DNA from: Erysipelotrichaceae bacterium NK3D112
Lineage (GTDB): Bacteria > Bacillota_I > Bacilli_A > Erysipelotrichales > Erysipelotrichaceae
DNA: 64,000 nucleotides
Assembly: GCA_000701725.1 (NCBI GenBank)
Contig: JNJQ01000001.1
Span: forward strand, 274,107 to 338,106
Direction of reading: 5' to 3'
The translations under genes were made by a program, and so were the position numbers. How positions within the stretch are numbered: the stretch's first letter is position 1; the number at the start of each line of letters is the position of its first letter. This document shows positions 34,131 to 43,450 of this stretch, one piece after another. A model generated the notes under the pieces. The model was not told the origin of the DNA, did no database searches, and was given only the letters and a program-made list of their open reading frames with translations.

Positions 34131-35066
34131 ATGATAAACTTACCGAAAATCGCACTTGGCGCATGGGCATGGGGAAACGACGGAACATTCGGAAACGCTC
34201 TCACAGCAGAAAACCTGAAACCGGTCTTTGATACGGCAATGGCCAACGGTCTCAATCTCTGGGATACCGCTTATGCATATGGCATGGGAACATCCGAAAA
34301 GATCCTTGCCGGATTCCTGAAAGGACTTCCGAGAGATTCTTATCTGGTATCTGACAAGTTCACACCGCAGTGCGCAGATGAATCTTCAAAGACCGCCATG
34401 GCGGATATGATCGAAATGCAGCTGAAGCTGATGGATCTTGACCGTTTCGATGTCTACTGGATCCACAATGTATGGAATGCCCCGAAGTGGACTGAAGAGC
34501 TGGTAAAATACTTTGAAGGCAAAGACAATGTGCCTATGATCGGTGTTTCCAACCACAATCTTGCGGAGATCAAGGAAGCGGATGCGATCCTCAAGGCGCA
34601 TGGACTGAAGCTTTCTGCGGTACAGAATCATTACAGCCTGATCAACCGTTCTTCCGAAGACTCCGGCATTCTTGAATACTGCAGACAGAATGACATCACA
34701 TTCTATGCCTATATGGTCCTGGAACAGGGTGCGCTCTCCGGCAAATATGATACAAATCATCCGATGCCTGAAGGCTCAGACAGAGCTGCGATCTATAACC
34801 CGGTCCTTGGCAAACTTGAGATTCTTAATGCAGAACTGAAAAAGCTCGCGGACAAATACGGCGTCGGACCTGCGCAGATTCCGGTTGCCTGGGCAATCGC
34901 CAAGGGAACACTGCCGATCATCGGTGTGACAAAGGAAAACCAGGTCCTCGATGCGGTCAAAGCTGCGAATATCAAACTGAGTGCGGAAGAGACAGCAGAG
35001 CTTGAAAAGACGGCTGACAGTCTGCAGATCAACGTTATCCGCATGTGGGAAAAGGAGATGAAGTAA
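34131..35066 (+). CDS. Aldo/keto reductase
   Basis: 311 aa, cytosolic (no signal). LPKIALGAWAWGND, LWDTAYAYGMG (Asp, Tyr), VSDKF (Lys region), VYWIHNV (His), MIGVSNHNLAEIK, and the cofactor end IIGVTKENQV. A standard AKR barrel reducing aldehydes or ketones with NAD(P)H. AAGGAG before ATG 34131. Shares a TAATG junction with the flavin reductase gene. Confidence 0.85.
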   Translation: MINLPKIALGAWAWGNDGTFGNALTAENLKPVFDTAMANGLNLWDTAYAYGMGTSEKILAGFLKGLPRDSYLVSDKFTPQCADESSKTAMADMIEMQLKLMDLDRFDVYWIHNVWNAPKWTEELVKYFEGKDNVPMIGVSNHNLAEIKEADAILKAHGLKLSAVQNHYSLINRSSEDSGILEYCRQNDITFYAYMVLEQGALSGKYDTNHPMPEGSDRAAIYNPVLGKLEILNAELKKLADKYGVGPAQIPVAWAIAKGTLPIIGVTKENQVLDAVKAANIKLSAEETAELEKTADSLQINVIRMWEKEMK

Positions 35067-35608
35067 TGGCAAAGAAGAATATCGGCGCTTCACTTGCGCT
35101 TTATCCCTGTCCCGTCATTGTTGTCGGGGCAATGGTTGATGGCAAACCGACCTGGACACTGGTTGCCCATGCGGGAACCGTGGCACACACCCATCTGATG
35201 GTATCCCTTGTACAGGCGCACTATATCAACAAGGGTATCCGTGAAACCAAAAAGCTTTCCGTCAATGTGGTCGATGAATCCTGGCTGAAAGAAGCAGACC
35301 GCATGGGAACCATCAGCGGCCATAAAACAGACAAGTCAGAAGCGTTTGCATGGACGATGGGCGAAAACGGCGCTCCGCTGATCGATGCGGCAAAAGTATC
35401 CATCGAGTGTGAGGTGGACGGCAATTATGAGCTGGAGAATTTCGATCACTTCATCTGCAAGATTCTGGCAACCTATGCGGATGAGGAAGTCCTCAACGAA
35501 CAGGGCAAAATCGATTATCACATCTTCAAGCCGGTACTCTTTGAGTTCCCGACCTACGAATACTTTGTGACAGGCGAAAAAGCCGGCAACTGCGGCAGAA
35601 TGAACTGA
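35066..35608 (+). CDS. Flavin reductase family protein
   Basis: 180 aa. PVIVVGAMVDGKPTWTLVAHAGTVAHTHLMVSL and NVVDESWLKEADRMG match the FMN-binding split barrel of flavin reductase-like proteins, and the end (KPVLFEFPTYEYFVTGEKAGNC) is the family's closing strand. Supplies reduced flavin or itself reduces a substrate. Starts in the stop codon of the aldo/keto reductase. Confidence 0.8.
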   Translation: MAKKNIGASLALYPCPVIVVGAMVDGKPTWTLVAHAGTVAHTHLMVSLVQAHYINKGIRETKKLSVNVVDESWLKEADRMGTISGHKTDKSEAFAWTMGENGAPLIDAAKVSIECEVDGNYELENFDHFICKILATYADEEVLNEQGKIDYHIFKPVLFEFPTYEYFVTGEKAGNCGRMN

Positions 35609-35646
35609 TCAGTCAAAGCTGATTAAGTTCTGCAAGGAGAACAGAA

Positions 35647-36612
35647 ATGCTGAAAGATATCAGGTGTATAGATTTTCATGCCCATCCGGTGAGCGATGCT
35701 TTCCGTAAGGCAATGAAAGATCTTGGAATCGATCCGATGGAAGAGGATGGATTTCCGCTTCCGAAATGGAGCGCGGAAGAACATCTGGCATTCATGGATG
35801 AAGCGGGAATTGATTATTCAATCCTTTCCGCTCCCGTTCCGCATATTTACAACGGCGATCCTGAAAAGGCTAAAACAGCAGCCGGTAAGATCAATGAGGA
35901 AACAGCTGAAATAGTCAGGAAATATCCCGACAGATTCGGCTTCGTCGGACTCGTGAGTCTTCCGGATGTTGAAGCAGCCATTGAAGAGACTGCCTACGCA
36001 ATGGATGTGCTTGGCGCTTCAGGCATGAAAGTGGCGACAAATATGGGCGGCATCTATCTTGGCGATCCGCTGTTTGATCTCTTGATGGAAGAATGGAACA
36101 AACGTAAAGCATTGGTGATTATCCATCCATGCAGAGCGAGAAAGCGTCCGGAAAACGTGATTACCGGAACGGTTGCGGCAATCTATGAGTATCCCGCGGA
36201 TACCACCAGAGCCGTCCTCAATATGATTGCCAACCGCATCATGACCCGTTTCCCGGATATCCGTTTTGTGGTTCCGCACTGCGGATCCTTCCTGCCTTAT
36301 ATGGTGCAGCGGTTCACAGGCGTTTCCGGAATCCTCGCGTCCATGGGCATGATGGAAACAGTCAATGTTCAGGCGGAGTTTGAAAAACTCTATTTCGATA
36401 TTGCCGGCGATCCCGAACCCGTGCAGCTGAAAATGCTGCAGATGGTGGCAAGTGATGATCATATTGTTTACGGCAGTGATTTCCCGCATTCACCTGCAAA
36501 AGTGATCCAGGCAAAGAAAAAGCATTTTGATGAAAACAGTGAATATGACGGCATCAGAGAGAAGATTTATTCACTGAATGGCGTACAGCTACTGAAAGGG
36601 GTAAAAGAATGA
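35647..36612 (+). CDS. Amidohydrolase, ACMSD-like (Amidohydro_2)
   Basis: 321 aa. IDFHAHPV supplies the two metal-binding His, with LVIIHPCRAR, FVVPHCGSFLPY and VYGSDFPH as later His and Asp ligands, the order of the Amidohydro_2/ACMSD family of decarboxylases and hydrolases. AAGGAGA precedes ATG 35647; the TGA overlaps the next gene. Function within the redox operon is unknown, possibly cleaving an aromatic product. Confidence 0.8.
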   Translation: MLKDIRCIDFHAHPVSDAFRKAMKDLGIDPMEEDGFPLPKWSAEEHLAFMDEAGIDYSILSAPVPHIYNGDPEKAKTAAGKINEETAEIVRKYPDRFGFVGLVSLPDVEAAIEETAYAMDVLGASGMKVATNMGGIYLGDPLFDLLMEEWNKRKALVIIHPCRARKRPENVITGTVAAIYEYPADTTRAVLNMIANRIMTRFPDIRFVVPHCGSFLPYMVQRFTGVSGILASMGMMETVNVQAEFEKLYFDIAGDPEPVQLKMLQMVASDDHIVYGSDFPHSPAKVIQAKKKHFDENSEYDGIREKIYSLNGVQLLKGVKE

Positions 36613-37271
36613 AGATGATCAAAAGATTATTAACAATTCCGATGGTTTTTACAATGGCACTCTCACTGGCTTCCTGCGGAAGCAGCACAAAGGGTGAGAG
36701 TGCGGATTCTCAGAAAGCGGAAGAACAGACTCCAGTAGAGGAACCCGCTGAAAAGACTGAAGAAACAGCTTCCGTACAGGAAGAAACAGCTGATGCTCAG
36801 AAAGTGCTGGTGGCATATTTCTCCGCGACCGGAACGACAAAAGGCGTTGCTGAAAAGATCGCATCTGTGACAGGCGCGGATCTTTACGAAATCCAGGCGG
36901 CCGAGCCTTATACAGAAGCTGATCTGAACTATAACGACAGCAGCACACGTGCAACCGTTGAACAGAATGATAAAAATGCGCGTCCGGAAATCGGAAGTGA
37001 AGATGTTTCGATGCAGGACTACACCACGGTCTATCTTGGCTTCCCGATCTGGTGGGGCGAAGAGCCGCGCATTCTGGATACCTTTGTTGAGAAATACAGT
37101 TTTGAAGGTATTACTGTGATCCCGTTCTGCACTTCCGGCAGCAGTCCCATCGGCAGAAGCGGTTCCAATATGGAAGCTCTGGCGGGCAGCGGTACATGGC
37201 TGGAAGGAAGACGATTCAGCGGGGATGTTTCAGAAGAAGATCTGAAGAGCTGGATTGAAAGCCTGAATTAA
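36609..37271 (+). CDS. Flavodoxin-fold lipoprotein
   Basis: 220 aa. Signal peptide with lipobox LASC (Cys near residue 23), acidic linker to about 65, then a flavodoxin_4-type domain: VLVAYFSATGTTKGVAEKIA phosphate loop, YTTVYLGFPIWWGEEPR and CTSGSSPIGRS. Exported flavodoxin-like electron carriers are known in Gram-positives. Sits between an amidohydrolase and a flavoprotein reductase in the TetR operon. Confidence 0.8.
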   Translation: MKMIKRLLTIPMVFTMALSLASCGSSTKGESADSQKAEEQTPVEEPAEKTEETASVQEETADAQKVLVAYFSATGTTKGVAEKIASVTGADLYEIQAAEPYTEADLNYNDSSTRATVEQNDKNARPEIGSEDVSMQDYTTVYLGFPIWWGEEPRILDTFVEKYSFEGITVIPFCTSGSSPIGRSGSNMEALAGSGTWLEGRRFSGDVSEEDLKSWIESLN

Positions 37272-37322
37272 GTGAAACAGCCTTATTAAGATGACAGGAT
37301 CTTAGCGGATCAGGAGATATAC

Positions 37323-37862
37323 ATGAAGATTGTTGTACTGATGGGAAGCCCGAACGTAAATGGTTCGACAGGCATCCTGGTTGAGAACTTCAAAAAAGGA
37401 GCAGAAGAAGCCGGTCATACGGTTGAAATCATTGATGTCTGCCACGCGGATATTCATCCCTGCATCGGCTGTGTGAGATGCGGCTATGAAGGCCCATGTG
37501 TGCAGAAGGATGACGTTGAGCAGATCCGTAAAAAGCTGCTTGCTTCGGATATGGTTGTCTTTGCGACACCGCTGTATTACTACGGCATGAGTGCTCAGCT
37601 CAAAACCGTCGTGGATCGCTTCTGTGCCTATAACAGCAGCCTGAACAGCCGCCATCTGAAATCAGCTCTGCTGACAGTTGCGTGGAACGCGGATGACTGG
37701 ACGTTTGATGCGCTTCAAGCACATTACAAAACACTTGTGCGGTATATTAATTTCAAAGACTGCGGTATGGTGCTCGGATATGGCTGCGGCACACCTTCGA
37801 TGACAAAACGCAGCGGATATCCGCAGCAGGCATATCAGCTTGGAAAGGGATTGAGAGGATGA
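37323..37862 (+). CDS. NADPH-dependent FMN reductase family protein
   Basis: 179 aa. VLMGSPNVNGSTGILVENF phosphate loop, DIHPCIGCVRCGYEGPCVQKDD Cys segment, FATPLYYYGMSAQLKTVVDR. Same subgroup as 20421 and 29482. Its TGA overlaps the ATG of a broken paralogue right after it. Confidence 0.8.
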   Translation: MKIVVLMGSPNVNGSTGILVENFKKGAEEAGHTVEIIDVCHADIHPCIGCVRCGYEGPCVQKDDVEQIRKKLLASDMVVFATPLYYYGMSAQLKTVVDRFCAYNSSLNSRHLKSALLTVAWNADDWTFDALQAHYKTLVRYINFKDCGMVLGYGCGTPSMTKRSGYPQQAYQLGKGLRG

Positions 37863-38386
37863 AACGGGTTGCAGTGTTATCGGCAAGTCCGCGTAAAAAC
37901 GGAAATTCCGATATCCTTTGTCAACAGTTCATAAAAGGTGCGCAAGAGGCAGGGCATACATGTGAGCTGATTACGCTCTATGAGAAAAAGATCGGCTTCT
38001 GCAGAGCCTGCTATGCATGTTTCTAAACAGGCAGGTGCGTTCTGAATGATGATATGGCGGAAATCCTTGAAAAGGTTCAGGATTCAGATGTCCTTGTGAT
38101 TGCGACACCGACTTATTTTCTGACCATGAACGGAATGCTCAAAACAACGATTGACCGTTTTCTGCCGAAATGGCAGGAACTTGGCGGACATGATGTATAT
38201 CTCATCATCACGGGTCATGACAGCAGATCCGGACTGAAACTGGCCGGCGATGAACTGCGCGCGATATTTGAAAACCTCGGAAATCAAATTAAAGGAATCA
38301 TCTGGGGCGAGAATGTCTGGCAAAAGGGCGAAGTCCTGAACACCAAAGCCATGGATGAAGCTTACCATGCCGGACTAGGCATTTAG
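37859..38386 (+). pseudogene. FMN reductase interrupted by an in-frame TAA
   Basis: ATG 37859 opens VLSASPRKNGNSDILCQQF and runs to CRACYACF, where codon 56 is TAA (38024-38026). The frame then continues without shift (TGRCVLNDDMAEILEKV, TPTYFLTMNGMLKTTIDRF) to TAG at 38386. In intact relatives this position (CxxCxKxGxC) is a Lys or Asn, so one base change explains it. Full length would be 175 aa. A short second-half product from ATG 38054 has no ribosome site. Confidence 0.8.
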
Positions 38387-38412
38387 ACAGAATCGGGGGA
38401 GGAAATCATAGT

Positions 38413-39474
38413 ATGAAGAAAACAATGATCTTATCAGCTGTCTGCACAATGGCAATGCTTCTGAGTACAGGCTGTTCAGCAAATGAACCTGACAGCAGTT
38501 CACAGGAAAACAATTCCGCAACTTCTGGAGAAACTGCGGAAGACCAAGTCAATGAAAATACAGAAGAAACCGCTGCGGCTGATGCGGCTGAAACGCAGAC
38601 AGGCGAAGCGTCCACTGTGTATTTCACTTCTGATATTTCAGCATCCGGTCTGGTTAAGATCTACGATGCGCTTGCATGGACACCGCAGGGCAATGTTGCG
38701 GTCAAGATCTCCACAGGTGAACCGCCGGCAAGCAATTATCTGCGTCCGGAACTGATCGGCGATCTGGTTCAGAAAGTGGATGGCACGATTGTGGAATGCA
38801 ATACCGCATACGGCGGTTCCCGTTCCAGTTCCGCCATGCATAGACAGGTCGCGGAAGATCATGGCTTTACGGCGATCGCAGACTTTGATCTGATGGATGA
38901 GGAGGGTGAAGTCGAATGGCCTGTTACGGGCGGCAGCAGACTTGATAAGGTGATCGTCGGCAGCCATGCGGAAAACTATAATGACTGGATCATTCTTTCA
39001 CACTTCAAAGGCCATGCGATGGCGGGTTTCGGCGGAGCAATCAAAAACGTCGGCATCGGTATCTCTTCCGCAAGCGGAAAGGTTTATGTTCATTCCGCCG
39101 GCACCAGAACCAGCGGCAGCATTATGCACAGTGATCAGGACGCCTGGCTGGAAGCTCTTGCCGAGATGGTGTCCGGATTCAGTGATCACGTCGGCAAGGA
39201 ACATGTCATCTACATCAATGTGATGAACAGATTGTCTGTGGACTGCGATTGCGATGGCAATCCCGCGGAACCGGATATCCATGATATCGGCATTCTTGGA
39301 AGCACGGATCCCGTGGCTCTGGATCAGGCATGTGTGGATCTCATCTATCAGGCGGAAGGCAATGAGTCTCTCGTCAGACGGATGGAATCTTTGCATGGCA
39401 TCCACGCCCTGGAACATGCGGAAGAAGTCGGTTTAGGCAGCCGGACATATGAACTGGTAAAGATTGATGAGTGA
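38413..39474 (+). CDS. DUF362 domain lipoprotein
   Basis: 353 aa. Lipobox LSTGC (Cys near 21), acidic linker to about 68, then VYFTSDISASGLVKIYDALAWTPQGNVAVKISTGEPP, HFKGHAMAGFGGAIKNVGIGISS and CDCDGNPAEPDIHDIGILGSTDPVALDQACVDLI, the hallmarks of DUF362 proteins, which often pair with ferredoxin-like cluster domains. This one has only the DUF362 part. Outer-face location is implied by the lipobox. Overlaps the permease gene. Confidence 0.8.
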   Translation: MKKTMILSAVCTMAMLLSTGCSANEPDSSSQENNSATSGETAEDQVNENTEETAAADAAETQTGEASTVYFTSDISASGLVKIYDALAWTPQGNVAVKISTGEPPASNYLRPELIGDLVQKVDGTIVECNTAYGGSRSSSAMHRQVAEDHGFTAIADFDLMDEEGEVEWPVTGGSRLDKVIVGSHAENYNDWIILSHFKGHAMAGFGGAIKNVGIGISSASGKVYVHSAGTRTSGSIMHSDQDAWLEALAEMVSGFSDHVGKEHVIYINVMNRLSVDCDCDGNPAEPDIHDIGILGSTDPVALDQACVDLIYQAEGNESLVRRMESLHGIHALEHAEEVGLGSRTYELVKIDE

Positions 39475-40378
39475 TCTGTTTTCGGTTCTCAGAAGAGAAT
39501 TCATTTATATCTGGTATTACTTTGAGCTGCAGTTTTGGCAGATCTTCCGGTACTGGGTTCTGGGAATGCTGATAGGGTCTTTCATCTCAGTTTTCGCAAA
39601 GGGTAAGATCCATGACATCTTTGCCGGCATGAAAGATAAGAAGTGGGGACTGTTCGGTATTGTTCCTGCCTGCCTTCTGGGAATTGCCTCACCGCTCTGT
39701 ATGTACGGAACGATCCCGATCGCTGCATCTTTTAGAAAACAGGGGATGCGTCAGGACTGGCTGGCAGCCTTCATGATGGCTTCGATCCTGTTAAATCCGC
39801 AGCTGATCATCTACAGCGCTGCACTTGGCAAAACTGCTCTGGCTGTGCGGATCATCACGTGCTTCTTATGCGGCTGCATGGCCGGACTGCTTGTTTCTCT
39901 TTTCTACGGGAAGAAGGAATTCTTTGATTTCAGAGGATTTGAAGAGAGGGCCAGCCATGATACACATCCGAACCTGCTGATCCGGTATCTGCTGAATGTC
40001 TGGCGCAATACCAAGGCAACCGGACCGTACTTTCTCTTCGGTATCCTGCTTTCCGCGTTGTTTCAGCGCTATGTGCCGCAGGATCTGATGGTCAACATAT
40101 TCGGCGGAAATGAGGCATGGGGTGTCCTGATGGCGGCAACGATCGGTGTGCCTCTTTATGCCTGCGGCGGGGGAACGATTCCGCTGCTTCAGCAATGGCT
40201 TCTTGACGGGATGTCTATTGGCAGTGCGGCAGCTTTCATGATCACGGGACCTGCCACAAAGATCACAAATCTCGGGGCACTCAAGATTGTTCTGGGCTGG
40301 AAACGGTTTGCACTGTATATTCTCTTTGTAATGCTGTTTTCTCTTTTGTGCGGAATAGCTGTGAACTTGATATTATAA
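39467..40378 (+). CDS. ArsP/UPF0718-type permease
   Basis: 303 aa, about eight transmembrane helices in two halves. A repeated motif, ASPLCMYGTIPIAASF in half one and GVPLYACGGGTIPLLQQ in half two, with Pro, Cys and Gly in equivalent places, is characteristic of the ArsP_1 (DUF318) permeases; some export organoarsenicals, others unknown compounds. ATG 39467 overlaps the DUF362 stop, and TTG 39464 is a weaker alternative. Likely the exporter of the product of the redox operon. Confidence 0.8.
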   Translation: MSDLFSVLRREFIYIWYYFELQFWQIFRYWVLGMLIGSFISVFAKGKIHDIFAGMKDKKWGLFGIVPACLLGIASPLCMYGTIPIAASFRKQGMRQDWLAAFMMASILLNPQLIIYSAALGKTALAVRIITCFLCGCMAGLLVSLFYGKKEFFDFRGFEERASHDTHPNLLIRYLLNVWRNTKATGPYFLFGILLSALFQRYVPQDLMVNIFGGNEAWGVLMAATIGVPLYACGGGTIPLLQQWLLDGMSIGSAAAFMITGPATKITNLGALKIVLGWKRFALYILFVMLFSLLCGIAVNLIL

Positions 40379-40408
40379 TCTTGAAAGATCCGCCGCAAAG
40401 GAGTAATT

Positions 40409-40800
40409 ATGTACGAACGACCGATTCTGGCGATTATCAGAGACAACCTGACAGTGACGGGAGGCTTCCCCGCGATTTTACGATGCCGGAAGATCCGGAT
40501 GATGAAAACGGACTTCTTTTCGCTGATGGCGCACAGGATGGGATCACTTACTTTCACACGCAGCCGATGAAACTGAATGATGTAGAGGCAGACCTTCTTG
40601 TGGATGCCCTGAATGCAATGCTGCGCGGACCTCTCGATACTGTGGACGGCTATGTGACCGCATGGTTCATGTGGCAGCTGCAGGCCGATGACATAGCCGC
40701 AAAAGCATTCAATGGCGAACATGCGGAACTGATGTCCAATGAACTCTACACCGGACAGCAGTCAGATCTGATCAATGAATTAACGCGCATAAGAACATAA
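40409..40800 (+). pseudogene. Frameshifted hypothetical protein
   Basis: ATG 40409 behind AAAGGAG opens MYERPILAIIRDNLT; one base is missing after that (around 40445-40455) and the -1 frame reads DSDGRLPRDFTMPEDPDDENGLLFADGAQ on to TAA at 40798-40800. The joined product (about 130 aa) is acidic and helical and I do not recognise it. Either a pseudogene or an indel error. A terminator follows. Confidence 0.6.
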
Positions 40801-40810
40801 ATCACTTTCA

Positions 40811-40840
40811 GACCCGGATGTGTCAATGATCCGGGTTTTA
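40811..40840 (+). terminator. Rho-independent terminator
   Basis: ACCCGGAT pairs with ATCCGGGT, loop of 9 bases, then TTTT. Confidence 0.8.
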
Positions 40841-40958
40841 TGATTTTTTAGGCAACCAAAATTAACAGAAAACGGATAATTCTGTTATCTGCGGTTGGTG
40901 GATTCACACGCAACCGTGCATCACAATATTCACAGATATATGATTTTCGGAGGTGAAC

Positions 40959-41681
40959 ATGACAATAGCGGAAGTCAGAAATCTGGTGAAAAGATATCCC
41001 GGTTTTACATTGAATAATGTGTCGTTTCAACTGGAAAGCGGACGGATTACCGGGTTTATCGGCAGAAACGGCGCAGGCAAAACCACAACGATCAAGGCAA
41101 TGCTCAATATGATTCATACGGACAGCGGTTCTGTTTATTATTCCGGCAAACCCTTGAAAGAAAATGAAGCGGATATCAAGAAGCAAACCGGATATTCCAG
41201 CGGAACCATCAGCTGGTATCCGCGCAGAAAGATCCGTGACATTGTTGAAATTGTCAGAGCGTTTTATGACACATGGGATGAGGAAGCTTATGCAAAATAC
41301 CGTGAACTCTTCGCGATTGATGAGTCAAAGACGCCTAGTGAACTGTCTGAAGGAATGAAGGTCAAGGTCAATCTGATGCTGGCGCTGTCCCATCATGCCA
41401 AGCTGCTGATCCTGGATGAGCCGACCAGCGGACTGGATCCGTTTTCCCGCAATGAACTGCTTGAAATTTTTGAAGAAGTGAAAAATGAAGGAGTTTCTAT
41501 CTTCTTCTCCACGCATATCATCAGCGATATTGAAAAATGCGCGGATGATATCATCTATATTTCCAAAGGCTCAATCCTGGATGCCATGGAGAAAGGAGCA
41601 TTTATTCAGACGTACTCCAAAGAAGGTGAAAGCCTTGAGAACACCATGCTGAGACTGGAAGGCGGTGATCTTCATGCGTGA
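40959..41681 (+). CDS. ABC-2 type transporter ATP-binding protein
   Basis: 240 aa. Walker A GRNGAGKTT (about 38), signature LSEGMKVKV, Walker B LLILDEPTSGLD and switch FSTHI. The LSEGM form is typical of small antibiotic/bacteriocin-type or YtrB-like ATPases. ATG 40959, 5 bp after CGGAGG, preferred over GTG 40953. Followed by an overlapping permease gene and an Xre regulator, a familiar unit for stress-induced export. Confidence 0.85.
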   Translation: MTIAEVRNLVKRYPGFTLNNVSFQLESGRITGFIGRNGAGKTTTIKAMLNMIHTDSGSVYYSGKPLKENEADIKKQTGYSSGTISWYPRRKIRDIVEIVRAFYDTWDEEAYAKYRELFAIDESKTPSELSEGMKVKVNLMLALSHHAKLLILDEPTSGLDPFSRNELLEIFEEVKNEGVSIFFSTHIISDIEKCADDIIYISKGSILDAMEKGAFIQTYSKEGESLENTMLRLEGGDLHA

Positions 41682-42327
41682 TATTCTGAGAAAGGAAATG
41701 AAGCTCAGCGCTTCCATGATCACATATCTGTTCATTCCGTTCGGCCTTCTGTTTCTGGTGCCGGGATATCCGGTATTGTGCAGCGCATTCTTTGTGTGTC
41801 TGGGCATATTCCAGAGTTTTCAGAATGCCCGTGAATCAAATGATATTGTCTTTTCCGTACTGCTTCCGATTGCCAAAAAGGATGTGGTAAAAGGAAAATA
41901 CATCTTTGTCTGTCTGATTGAAGCCAGCGGTTTCCTGTTCATGATTCTGTCTGTGCTCATCAGAATGACAGTGTTCAGAGAATCAGCCGTATACCGTGCC
42001 AATGCCCTGATGAATGCGAATCTCTTCGCATTGGCGAATGCATGTATCATCTTCGGCCTGTTCAATCTGCTTTTTGTCGGCGGCTTCTTCCGGACAGCCT
42101 GTAAATTTGCCCGTCCCTTTGTGAGCTTTATTGCCGGGGCGTTTGCTGTTATTGTAATTGCAGAAACACTTCATCATGTGCCGGGACTTGAAATGCTGAA
42201 TGCGTTTGGCTTTGAACACTTCGGACTTCAGGTAAGTCTGCTTGCCGGAGGGATCATTATATCCGCATTGATAACATTCTGTTCATACCGCAAGGCATGT
42301 GAGAATTTTGAAAGGATCGATCTTTAA
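41674..42327 (+). CDS. ABC-2 type transporter membrane protein
   Basis: 217 aa, about six transmembrane helices, starting MRDILRKEMKLSASMITYLFIPFGLLFLVPGYP, the pattern of the ABC2_membrane_5 family, paired with an ATPase having LSEGM. Overlaps that gene by 8 bp. Substrate unknown. Confidence 0.8.
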   Translation: MRDILRKEMKLSASMITYLFIPFGLLFLVPGYPVLCSAFFVCLGIFQSFQNARESNDIVFSVLLPIAKKDVVKGKYIFVCLIEASGFLFMILSVLIRMTVFRESAVYRANALMNANLFALANACIIFGLFNLLFVGGFFRTACKFARPFVSFIAGAFAVIVIAETLHHVPGLEMLNAFGFEHFGLQVSLLAGGIIISALITFCSYRKACENFERIDL

Positions 42328-42338
42328 AGGAGAGGCTT

Positions 42339-42773
42339 ATGCTGAAAGACAATCTTGCCATGCTCAGGAATATCCATGGTTATTCCCAGGAGGCAATTGC
42401 TGAGAAAATCGGGATATCCAGACAGGCTTATGCGAAATGGGAAAGCGGTGCGACTGTTCCCGATATTGAAAAATGCGCGCTTCTTGCGGATGTGTATGAA
42501 ACAACCATAGACAGTCTGATCAGAACCGAACCGCTTGAAGGCGTCGGAATGATTCCGCCGGCACCGAAGGGAAAGAATATCTGGGGAACCGTCACAGTCA
42601 ATGACAGGGGACAGATTGTCATTCCCAAAGGCGCAAGGGCTGCGTTCAATCTTTTCACAGGAGAGCGTCTGATTGTTCTTTCCGATGAAAACGGGATCGC
42701 TCTGGTACCTGAAAAAGCATTTGCTGCGTCCATGCAAAGAGTGATGGAATCCATGACTCAGAAAAATGACTGA
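42339..42773 (+). CDS. Xre HTH regulator fused to an AbrB/SpoVT domain
   Basis: 144 aa. HTH_3 at residues 1-60 (EAIAEKIGISRQAYAKWESGATVPDIEK), linker, then an AbrB-type swapped-hairpin domain at 80-128 (WGTVTVNDRGQIVIPKGARAAFNLFTGERLIVLSDENGIALVP). The combination of two DNA-binding modules is uncommon but known in Bacillota. 12 bp after the permease gene, so it likely regulates the ABC-2 unit. Confidence 0.85.
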   Translation: MLKDNLAMLRNIHGYSQEAIAEKIGISRQAYAKWESGATVPDIEKCALLADVYETTIDSLIRTEPLEGVGMIPPAPKGKNIWGTVTVNDRGQIVIPKGARAAFNLFTGERLIVLSDENGIALVPEKAFAASMQRVMESMTQKND

Positions 42774-42821
42774 TTCTGTGCGGGTATCATATAATAACTG
42801 AAACAATGAAAGGTTAAAGAT

Positions 42822-43345
42822 ATGACATTTCCTGAACTTGCAAAAGCACGTTATTCCGAAAGATACTTTGACAGCCGGAAAGTTGAACAGGAAAAATCGA
42901 TCTGATTCTGGAAGCTGCCAGAGCTTCTCCCACGGCTTGCAACTATCAGCAGCAGCGCATCTATGTGATCCAGAGTGAGCAGGCGCTTGCCAAAGCCCGC
43001 AGCGTCCGTATCTCCCATTTCAACGCGCCGTTAATGATTCTGGTATGCTATAACATTGAAACCGCCTGGCGCAATCCGCGCGATCAGTGGTATGAAAACG
43101 ATTGTTCGGGTGAGCAGGATGCGACGATTGTGGCTTGCACGATCATGTATGAAGCCGAAGAACTCGGCGTGCACAGTGTGTGGCTGCGCGGTTTTGACTC
43201 CGCTGAGGTTTCTTCTGTTTTCAATCTGCCGAAGAATCATATTCCCGTCATGATGTTTGCGATGGGATATCCTTCTGAAAACACAAAACCGAGCCCCTGG
43301 CACTATGAGCGCAAACCGCCGGAAGAGACAGTCACGGTTCTGTGA
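42822..43345 (+). pseudogene. Frameshifted nitroreductase-family protein
   Basis: ATG 42822 begins MTFPELAKARYSERYFDSR, the N-terminal signature of nitroreductases. Near 42892-42896, in a run of five A, one base is missing: the next frame reads LILEAARASPTACNYQQQRIYVI and continues to 43345 with DQDATIV-like, GVHSVWLRGFD and IPVMMFAMGYP features. With the base restored the protein is about 174 aa, normal for the family. Confidence 0.8.
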
Positions 43346-43370
43346 GATTCCGATTAAAAAATGATCTGGT

Positions 43371-43396
43371 AAAAGGGCAGGAGAGATCCTGCTTTT
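43371..43396 (+). terminator. Rho-independent terminator
   Basis: GCAGGA-GAGA-TCCTGC hairpin flanked by AAAAG on the left and TTTTC on the right, so it can act in both directions. Confidence 0.7.
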
Positions 43397-43450
43397 CAGA
43401 TGTGCATGTGTATATTAAACTTTGAAAGGGAAAAAAACGAAGGAGACAAT

